Part shown: positions 58,620 through 64,000 of the stretch, in pieces
Layout: every line of letters starts with the position of its first letter
How positions within the stretch are numbered: the first letter of the stretch is position 1
Source: an uncultured Mycoplasmatota bacterium
GTDB taxonomy: Bacteria > Bacillota_I > Bacilli_A > Izemoplasmatales > Izemoplasmataceae
Reading direction: 5' to 3'
Assembly: GCA_913062645.1 (NCBI GenBank)
Contig: CAJXVW010000001.1
Span: forward strand, 1,302,001-1,366,000
DNA: 64,000 nucleotides
The notes under the pieces: model-generated
What the model was told of the DNA's origin: nothing
The model's input: the letters and a program-made list of their open reading frames with translations, nothing else
Databases searched by the model: none
Program-made: the position numbers and the translations under genes

Positions 58620-61007
58620 ATGGGGCACCAATACATCCGCAATCACCTATCGTTCAAGAGCGAACCCATCGCCGATCCACAAGCCGTCGTCCAGCGCGGC
58701 AACTACCGCATCACGGTACTTGCCAGTCGCTTGATCCGGATTGAGTATGATTCTCGACAAACCTTCGAGGACCGTCCAACCCAAACCGTATGGTATCGGG
58801 CAATGACGGCCCCGTTTGACATCGTCGAAAAGGACAGCAAAGTCACATTATCAACCGATCACTGCATGTTGCTCTTGGATCCTTCGAAGGATCCGAAACA
58901 CGGCGTCGTCATCCGTCATCACGAATCGGGAGCAACCTGGCAGCCCTACGACAAAGACAAGCCCAACCTAAAGGGAACCTACCGCACCCTCGACCAGGCC
59001 GACGGTCCGGTCGAACTGGAGAAGGGTCTGATTTCCCAACGTGGCATCACCAGCTTTGACGACAGTGCCTCGCTCTGTTTCGAAGATGGCGTCATCACCT
59101 CGAAAAACAACAACGAACACGATCTGTATGTGTTTGCCTATGGTCATGATTTCGCCGAGGCGATCTGCGATTATTACCGCATCGCCGGTGTGACACCACT
59201 CCTTCCCAAGTATGCCTTCGGGAACTGGTGGAGCCGCTACTGGAACTACAATGATCAGGAACTGAGCGATGTCATCGCGCAGTTCGAACAACGACGCATT
59301 CCCCTCTCCGTCTGCATCATCGACATGGACTGGCACATCACCGATGTGCCCGCCGAACTCGGTGGTGGATGGACCGGTTACACCTGGAACAAGGACTACT
59401 TCCCCGATCCCGAAGCGACGATGAACCGGCTCAAGGATCAAGGTTTGAAGGTCTCACTGAATTTGCATCCCGCCGACGGCATTCGCCCCTTTGACGATTG
59501 TTACGAGGCAGTATGCGAGACCCTGGGACTGAATCCCGAGGACCAGGCCATCATCCCCTTCGATCTCACCAACGACGCCTTCGTCAAGGCCTATTTCGAA
59601 GATGTACACCAACCGCTGGAACGTCAGGGTGTCGACTTCTGGTGGATCGACTGGCAGCAAGGCACGAAATCCAAGATGGACGGCCTCGATCCTTTGTTCC
59701 AACTGAACCATTATCACTATCTCGACGGTGTCAACCGCGGCAAGACCCACAACATGATCTTTTCGCGCTGGCCCGGACTTGGCGGGCATCGCTACCCGAT
59801 CGGGTTCTCCGGCGACACCCAGATCACCTGGGACAGTCTCCACTTCCAACCTTATTTCACCAGCACCGCGGCCAATGTCGGATTCGGCTGGTGGAGCCAC
59901 GACATCGGTGGGCACTTTCACGGTCGCGAAACGGCCGACCTGTACACGCGCTGGGTCCAACTGGGCGTGTTCAGTCCCATCTTGCGCCTGCATTCAACGA
60001 AGAGTTTCTATCATCGCCGCGAACCGTGGAGATGGGACAAGGAAGTCGAACACATCACCACCGAATACCTGCGCTTGCGCCACCGTTTGATTCCCTACAT
60101 CCATACCTTCAATCACCGCCAGTCCGACGGTGATCTGCCGCTGATTCTGCCGCTGTACTACGTGTATCCCGAGGACGGCGCCAGTTATGAGTTCAAGAAC
60201 CAGTTCTTCTTCGGCAGCGAATTGATGGTTCTACCGTTCACGTCGCCCCGACACAAGACACTCGGTCTGGCGGAAGACAGCATGTATTTCTTCGAAGCCG
60301 GATGGATTGACTTCTTCTCCGGTCACGTCATCGAGCGATCCGGCGAACAAACCCGCTACGGTTCGCTTCGCGACAGCAACGTCTTCGCCAAGCCCGGTGC
60401 GATCGTACCGCTGGCGACCAATCCCGAGGAAGGCACCGACGATCTCCCGCTTGAACTCGACATTCATCTTTTCCCCGGAGCCGACGGCATCTTCGATCTG
60501 ATTGAGGATCAACAGGACCTGCGCATCACCACGACGATCCGCAGTTCCTACCGTGACAACATGTGGACGATCGCCATCGCGAGCGACAGCCCGACGCCTC
60601 ACCAGCGCACCCTGCATCTGTATCTGCGCTCGATCCGCGGAGACGTCATCGTCGCCGATCAACCGGAATGGACGATGCTTCGCGATGACACCACCAACAC
60701 CAGCGTTCTGTCGCTCGAATGGAGCATGACCGAACCGCTCGAGTTCACGATCGCCGGTGACGCACCCCTCATCAGCAATCCCTTCAACTTCGAAGCCACC
60801 GTGATGTATGCGCTCGAACAATCGTCCTATCGCACCAGCACCAAAAACAAAGTCGGCTACATCAATTACAACAATCCCTTCGAAAGTCGTGGCTGGCTGG
60901 CATCCGACCTGGGCCTGTATGAGAAACGCGAACAGCTCAAGGATCTTGACATCCCCAAAACATTGAAACGATATCTCAAAGACATGATTGACAACATCAA
61001 AAAATGA
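58620..61007 (+). CDS. Glycoside hydrolase family 31 (alpha-glycosidase)
   Basis: A 795-residue cytoplasmic GH31 enzyme with an N-terminal beta-sandwich (about 1-180), a TIM barrel (about 195-530) and C-terminal beta domains. The nucleophile is Asp344 in FWWIDWQQG and the acid/base is Asp399 in GFSGDTQITWDS, inferred from family alignment. GWWSHDIGGH and RWVQLGVFSPILRLHS are also typical. Family members act on alpha-glucosides, alpha-xylosides and some alpha-GalNAc-type substrates; the IDWQQG form does not settle which. It stands alone, without a transporter. Confidence 0.9.
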   Translation: MGHQYIRNHLSFKSEPIADPQAVVQRGNYRITVLASRLIRIEYDSRQTFEDRPTQTVWYRAMTAPFDIVEKDSKVTLSTDHCMLLLDPSKDPKHGVVIRHHESGATWQPYDKDKPNLKGTYRTLDQADGPVELEKGLISQRGITSFDDSASLCFEDGVITSKNNNEHDLYVFAYGHDFAEAICDYYRIAGVTPLLPKYAFGNWWSRYWNYNDQELSDVIAQFEQRRIPLSVCIIDMDWHITDVPAELGGGWTGYTWNKDYFPDPEATMNRLKDQGLKVSLNLHPADGIRPFDDCYEAVCETLGLNPEDQAIIPFDLTNDAFVKAYFEDVHQPLERQGVDFWWIDWQQGTKSKMDGLDPLFQLNHYHYLDGVNRGKTHNMIFSRWPGLGGHRYPIGFSGDTQITWDSLHFQPYFTSTAANVGFGWWSHDIGGHFHGRETADLYTRWVQLGVFSPILRLHSTKSFYHRREPWRWDKEVEHITTEYLRLRHRLIPYIHTFNHRQSDGDLPLILPLYYVYPEDGASYEFKNQFFFGSELMVLPFTSPRHKTLGLAEDSMYFFEAGWIDFFSGHVIERSGEQTRYGSLRDSNVFAKPGAIVPLATNPEEGTDDLPLELDIHLFPGADGIFDLIEDQQDLRITTTIRSSYRDNMWTIAIASDSPTPHQRTLHLYLRSIRGDVIVADQPEWTMLRDDTTNTSVLSLEWSMTEPLEFTIAGDAPLISNPFNFEATVMYALEQSSYRTSTKNKVGYINYNNPFESRGWLASDLGLYEKREQLKDLDIPKTLKRYLKDMIDNIKK

Positions 61008-61030
61008 CGGCAATTGCCGTCATTTGTGTT
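61004..61030 (+). terminator. Terminator of the GH31 gene
   Basis: Perfect palindrome ATGACGGCAATTGCCGTCAT (61004-61023) overlapping the stop codon and followed by TTGTGTTTT. Confidence 0.8.
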
Positions 61031-61035
61031 TTAAG

Positions 61036-61112
61036 TGGTCGGGATGACAGGATTTGAACCTGCGACCTCTTACTCCCGAAGCAAGCGTTCTACCAAGCTG
61101 AACTACATCCCG
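61036..61112 (-). tRNA. tRNA-Pro(CGG)
   Basis: A 77-base gene including CCA. Acceptor CGGGATG/CATCCCG, anticodon stem CTTGC/GTAAG with one G.U pair, loop TTCGGGA giving CGG. Last of a four-tRNA cluster transcribed from the minus strand. Confidence 0.94.
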
Positions 61113-61159
61113 ACGAGGAAATAAAAAAATGATGAAAGATCATCATGGGAAGTTTGATT

Positions 61160-61236
61160 TGGTCGGGAAGACAGGATTTGAACCTGCGACCTCTTGGTCC
61201 CAAACCAAGCGCTCTACCAAGCTAAGCTACTTCCCG
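61160..61236 (-). tRNA. tRNA-Pro(TGG)
   Basis: A 77-base gene including CCA. Acceptor CGGGAAG/CTTCCCG, anticodon stem CTTGG/CCAAG and loop TTTGGGA giving TGG. Its T-arm is identical to that of the CGG gene, suggesting duplication. Confidence 0.95.
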
Positions 61237-61247
61237 CAAAAAAAGAG

Positions 61248-61324
61248 TGGCGCGCCCAAGAGGACTTGAACCCCTAACCTCTTGATCCGTAGTCAAGCGC
61301 TCTATCCAATTGAGCTATGGGCGC
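61248..61324 (-). tRNA. tRNA-Arg(ACG)
   Basis: A 77-base gene including CCA. Acceptor GCGCCCA/TGGGCGC with discriminator G, anticodon stem CTTGA/TCAAG and loop CTACGGA giving ACG. The first base should be edited to inosine by TadA to read CGU, CGC and CGA. Confidence 0.95.
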
Positions 61325-61331
61325 GTTTGTC

Positions 61332-61407
61332 TGGCGGTCCTGACGGGACTTGAACCCGCGATCTTCGGTGTGACAGACCGACATGTTAACCACTACACCA
61401 CAGGACC
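61332..61407 (-). tRNA. tRNA-Asp(GTC)
   Basis: A 76-base gene including CCA. Acceptor GGTCCTG-type stem (CAGGACC on the plus strand), anticodon stem TCGGT/ACCGA and loop CTGTCAC giving GTC, discriminator G. It is first in the cluster; the promoter TTGATT-N17-TATAAT lies at 61452-61457 and 61429-61434. Confidence 0.95.
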
Positions 61408-61537
61408 TGTGGCTAAAGCAGCAAGAAAATTATATCATATGGCCGTAGTGAAATCAACCTTTTTTTTGCCATGTACAATAATACCAAACAAGCGCCTATT
61501 TGACAAGTGTTTTGACCGAAATCTTCGCCTGTTTCGA

Positions 61538-62035
61538 CTAGGTCCAGTCCCGCCTCAAGAGTTCCATCAACGTCACGTCATCGGTCGATTCAACAATCCT
61601 AAACCCGATCTGTTTGAGCAACACAATCGCCCCTTGATTGTCACTGGCGACATCGTCGACGATGCGTTCGATGTCGCGTTCGTTAAACATCCAATCGAGA
61701 AAGGCATGGAGGGCGTTGTGACCATGATGGTTGCCACGGTAGCGATGAAGAATCTTGATGTTCAGAACAAACGACTCGTAGGTGTCGTCATAGCGGGTGC
61801 TGACCTCGCCGACGAACACGTGGTCGAGATTGTAGATGTGGAAGTATTCATGATGCGGATCACCACTCAGATAGCGATCGTAAAACGCTTGCCAGGAAGA
61901 TTGCGGAAACGGCACCGTCCCGCCCCACTTGTTGTTGAAGGCCATGGTTTCCGGATCGGCGAGCAACATTTCTGTTAATGCCAGTTCTTCTATTGTCGGA
62001 CGCTTCAGATACACATTACCGTAGGTTCGTTTCAT
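61538..62035 (-). CDS. GNAT-family N-acetyltransferase
   Basis: A 165-residue RimJ/RimL-like acetyltransferase. The acetyl-CoA loop is ILHRYRGNHHGHNALHAFLDWMF (R-G-x-x-x-G-x type, about residues 96-118), followed by DDVASDNQGAIVLLKQIGF, the motif B region. It transfers acetyl from acetyl-CoA to an amine; substrate unknown. Divergent or unlinked to neighbours. Confidence 0.85.
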   Translation of the reverse strand: MKRTYGNVYLKRPTIEELALTEMLLADPETMAFNNKWGGTVPFPQSSWQAFYDRYLSGDPHHEYFHIYNLDHVFVGEVSTRYDDTYESFVLNIKILHRYRGNHHGHNALHAFLDWMFNERDIERIVDDVASDNQGAIVLLKQIGFRIVESTDDVTLMELLRRDWT

Positions 62036-62060
62036 GTTATCACCAGTTCCATTATACCAA

Positions 62061-62088
62061 AAAACGCATGGCTCCGGCCATGCGTTTT
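62061..62088. terminator. Bidirectional terminator
   Basis: AAAACGCATGGC/GCCATGCGTTTT hairpin (62061-62072, 62077-62088), about 19 bases after the uracil permease stop on the minus strand. Confidence 0.88.
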
Positions 62089-62106
62089 TCGGATTCGATT
62101 ATGGGA

Positions 62107-63402
62107 TTATGCTTCGGTTTTCGTTGGGAACAGACGCTCCAGAAGATGGAAGAACCCGTTGAGTGCGATGCCGACGATCGCGGCAAGCGACATGCCTTGC
62201 AGCGACACGGCTTCGTTGATCGCGAATGACGCGCTGCCGATGCCGATGACGAGCATCGTCGCGACGATGATCAGATTCTTCATGTCGAACAGGTCGACTT
62301 TGGCGCGCACGATCACCTTGACGCCGTTGCCGGCGATCAGTCCGAACAGTACAAGCGCGATGCCGCCCATGACCGGCAGGGGAATGCTGTTGATGAAGGC
62401 TTGGATGTATCCGAGGAACCCGAGCAGAATGGCGATGATGGCGGCCAGTCCGGTGACGTAGACGCTGCCGACTTTGGTCATGGCGACGACGCCGGTGTTC
62501 TCTCCGTACGTGGTATTGGCGGGCCCGCCGAGCATGGCGCTGACGGCGGTGGCGATGCCGTCACCCATCAAGGTCTTGTCGAGACCGGGGTCGGTGATGA
62601 AGTCCTCACCGCAGATTTCACCAAGTACGGTGTGGTCGCCGATGTGTTCGGCGATCGTGACAAACGCGATCGGAGCGAACATCAGGACGGCGCTGAAATC
62701 CAGGGTGTAGGTGCCGATGAAGGCGAAATCGGGTGCGTTGATGAACTTGGCTCCACCGAAGGCGGTGCTGAGATCGACAACCCCGAACAGGATGGCGAAC
62801 ACATAACCGACGAAGATTGCGATGAGGAACGGTACGATCTGGTAGAAGCCTTTCGCTTTGAGGGCAATGACGACGACCGTCAGGAACGTGATGAGCGCGA
62901 TGACCGGATTGCGCCAATCGCCGGCAAGGAAGCCGAGGCTGGCATCGGTCGGGTTGATGCCCGCTTGCGCGGTGGCGACACTGGCGAGACCAAGACCGAT
63001 GATCATGATCATCGGGCCGATGACGACCGGGGGAAGAAGTTTTTTCAACCAGGCGCTACCGACGAACTTGATGATGAGGGCGACGATGACGTAGATCAGA
63101 CCGACGGTGATCAGACCGACGTACGCGCTCGAGAAACCATTCACCGCACCAGCGGCAATGATCGCGCCGATGTAGGCGAAGCTGCTGCCCAGATAGACCG
63201 GGACTTTTCCTTTCGTGGATGCGATGTAAATGAGCGTACCGACGCCGCTGGCGACGAGGGCGACGCCGACGTCGAGGCCGGTCAGAATCGGGACGAGCAC
63301 GGTCGCGCCGAACATGGCGAAGACGTGCTGGAAACTGAGGGCGATCCATTTGCCGATGCTGCTGGGACGTTCTTGAATGCCAATTACCAATTGTTTTTCC
63401 AT
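62107..63402 (-). CDS. uraA: Uracil permease (NCS2/UraA family)
   Basis: A 431-residue, fourteen-segment NCS2 permease. Signatures are SFQHVFAMFGATVLVPILTG (about residues 21-40), VYLGSSFAYIGAI, IAEHIGDHTVLGEI (substrate-binding Glu region of TM8) and GGPANTTYGENTGVVAMT (TM10 motif). The SFQH and ENTG forms are typical of uracil over xanthine transporters. Uptake of uracil with protons is expected. The PyrR-type leader upstream supports the substrate call. ATG at 63402 follows AAAGGAGAAAG. Confidence 0.93.
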   Translation of the reverse strand: MEKQLVIGIQERPSSIGKWIALSFQHVFAMFGATVLVPILTGLDVGVALVASGVGTLIYIASTKGKVPVYLGSSFAYIGAIIAAGAVNGFSSAYVGLITVGLIYVIVALIIKFVGSAWLKKLLPPVVIGPMIMIIGLGLASVATAQAGINPTDASLGFLAGDWRNPVIALITFLTVVVIALKAKGFYQIVPFLIAIFVGYVFAILFGVVDLSTAFGGAKFINAPDFAFIGTYTLDFSAVLMFAPIAFVTIAEHIGDHTVLGEICGEDFITDPGLDKTLMGDGIATAVSAMLGGPANTTYGENTGVVAMTKVGSVYVTGLAAIIAILLGFLGYIQAFINSIPLPVMGGIALVLFGLIAGNGVKVIVRAKVDLFDMKNLIIVATMLVIGIGSASFAINEAVSLQGMSLAAIVGIALNGFFHLLERLFPTKTEA

Positions 63403-63431
63403 TTCTTTCTCCTTTTCGTTTTTTTTACACA

Positions 63432-63550
63432 AAAAAAGCTCTAAGTCGAAAGACATAGAACGGGATTTCATTGCATGTGGGCGGACTCCGGTCCGCTTCG
63501 CATGAATTCCTTACTAGTCTCTCTGGACTACCTTAAAGGTATTCTATAAG
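63432..63550 (-). promoter_or_regulatory. PyrR-dependent attenuator leader of the uracil permease gene
   Basis: In transcription order: a PyrR-binding hairpin with upper stem TAGTC/GACTA and hexaloop CAGAGA (63516-63530, the consensus CNGNGA loop), and a lower stem GAATACCTT/AAGGAATTC with one mismatch and a purine bulge. A strong GCGGAC/GTCCGC hairpin (63481-63496) comes next, and then a terminator hairpin CTATGTC-TTTC-GACTTAG followed by CTTTTTTT (about 63432-63460). With UMP/UTP bound, PyrR would favour termination. Confidence 0.88.
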
Positions 63551-63630
63551 CATAGTATCACAGATGTCGGTGCGTGTCAATTGCTAATCAAACAAATTAA
63601 AAAGAGTACGAATACTCTTTCTAATGGTGG

Positions 63631-63915
63631 CTACTCCAACTCGCCCTGCCACAATCCGTGGAGGTTGCAGAATTCTCTGGCGAAGACTTGTTTGCCCTTG
63701 TCGCAGATGAATTCGGCGATCGGCTGGTCGCCGGGTTGGAGATCCTTCTTGCCGACTTTCTCGCCGTCGACGTACAGTTCAATATACTCGATGTAGTGAA
63801 TGTCGTCCATCGGATGGAGCGACGGTTTGCCGACGGTCACGCGGTAGCCGTCCTCGAGTTCTTCGACCCAGGGGACATGCCGTTCCTCATTGACGTTTCC
63901 GGTTAAGACTTCCAT
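63631..63915 (-). CDS. Superoxide reductase (neelaredoxin type)
   Basis: A 94-residue protein comprising only the desulfoferrodoxin catalytic domain, without the rubredoxin-like N-terminal domain (1Fe-SOR). The iron ligands are visible: His in RHVPW, His in SLHPMDD, His in DIHYIEYIELY, and Cys and His in FCNLHGLW. The usual EKHVP, whose Lys attracts superoxide, reads ERHVP. It reduces superoxide to peroxide in the cytoplasm. Start at 63915 after GAAGGAGGG. Confidence 0.92.
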   Translation of the reverse strand: MEVLTGNVNEERHVPWVEELEDGYRVTVGKPSLHPMDDIHYIEYIELYVDGEKVGKKDLQPGDQPIAEFICDKGKQVFAREFCNLHGLWQGELE

Positions 63916-63943
63916 GATTCCCTCCTTCGTGTTCTCTACTTTC

Positions 63944-63972
63944 ATTATAAGGCAAAGCCGTCCTGAATTCAA
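63944..63972 (-). promoter_or_regulatory. Promoter of the superoxide reductase gene
   Basis: TTGAAT (63967-63972) and TATAAT (63944-63949) on the minus strand, spacer 17, about 30 bases before the ATG. Confidence 0.75.
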
Positions 63973-64000
63973 ATTATAATGACAATCCACCCGCATCTGC

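Noticed and set aside
63958-63990. Possible PerR box near the superoxide reductase promoter
   Set aside because: One half matches ATTATAA but the other half matches at only about three of seven positions, and AT-rich promoters often give such halves by chance.

Overview
The window looks like part of the chromosome of a Firmicutes/Mycoplasmatota-type bacterium. The evidence is Gram-positive lipoproteins (LxxC lipoboxes), ATPase-less CUT1 sugar permeases, a PyrR-type attenuator, a CcpA-like cre site, sigma-A promoters, TGA used as a stop, and surface proteins built from C-x-[DE]-G-x3-[L]-x-[DE]-G-x-C-V modules of the kind I associate with Izemoplasma/Acholeplasma-like genomes. The lineage is an inference, and the fairly high GC is unusual for it. 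Genes are tightly packed with many 4-base ATGA overlaps. No gene-free stretch exceeds 300 bases.

Positions 1-14009 hold one long minus-strand operon. It has two solute-binding proteins (one very large and fused to carbohydrate-binding-like modules), two complete pairs of CUT1 permeases, a beta-propeller/TPR membrane protein, a YIP1-family protein, a DUF5696 protein, a YesL/DUF624 protein and, at the window edge, NamZ (exo-beta-N-acetylmuramidase). No cognate ATPase is present. Positions 14187-16658 hold an anchored surface protein with Ca-loop-like motifs and its own cre-overlapped promoter.

Positions 16812-29095 are a translationally coupled chain: anmK, a GH4-like gene, a cytoplasmic GHL10 hydrolase, a secreted double-GHL10 hydrolase, an AmiE-like serine hydrolase and a multidomain amidase lipoprotein. 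Upstream lie an RpiR/MurR-type regulator (29270-30115) and lctBCD (electron-bifurcating lactate dehydrogenase with EtfAB, 30269-33667). Next come a ROK-like kinase, a PIG-L deacetylase and an SGNH hydrolase (33805-36610), then on the plus strand a C39-like lipoprotein, a small lipoprotein and a phosphodiester glycosidase (36898-40419). Together, 1-40419 reads as a locus for harvesting peptidoglycan and amino-sugar polymers. NamZ, amidases and GHL10 enzymes would cut muropeptides, the ABC system would import products, AnmK would make MurNAc-6-P, and the D-lactate side chain would be oxidised by LctBCD. MurQ, NagA and NagB are not in the window. If the host is wall-less, this is scavenging and not recycling.

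Positions 40453-49151 are housekeeping and membrane genes: three chromate-transporter-family half proteins, a pair of polyprenol/phytol-kinase-like proteins (VTE6-like and VTE5-like), a NUDIX hydrolase, an ABC-F ATPase with an attenuator-like leader, two small membrane proteins, a fatty acid desaturase with a palindromic leader, Sua5/YwlC and tRNA-Ala.

Positions 49246-51489 are a three-gene operon containing a TrmD-derived protein that has lost its SAM knot. It is followed by tRNA-Val(CAC), an APC permease, a decayed tRNA-Val copy, an ABC-2 exporter, a MerR-controlled alpha/beta hydrolase and MFS exporter pair, tRNA-Cys, a GH31 glycosidase, a cluster of four tRNAs (Asp, Arg, Pro, Pro), a GNAT acetyltransferase, a PyrR-attenuated uracil permease and a superoxide reductase.
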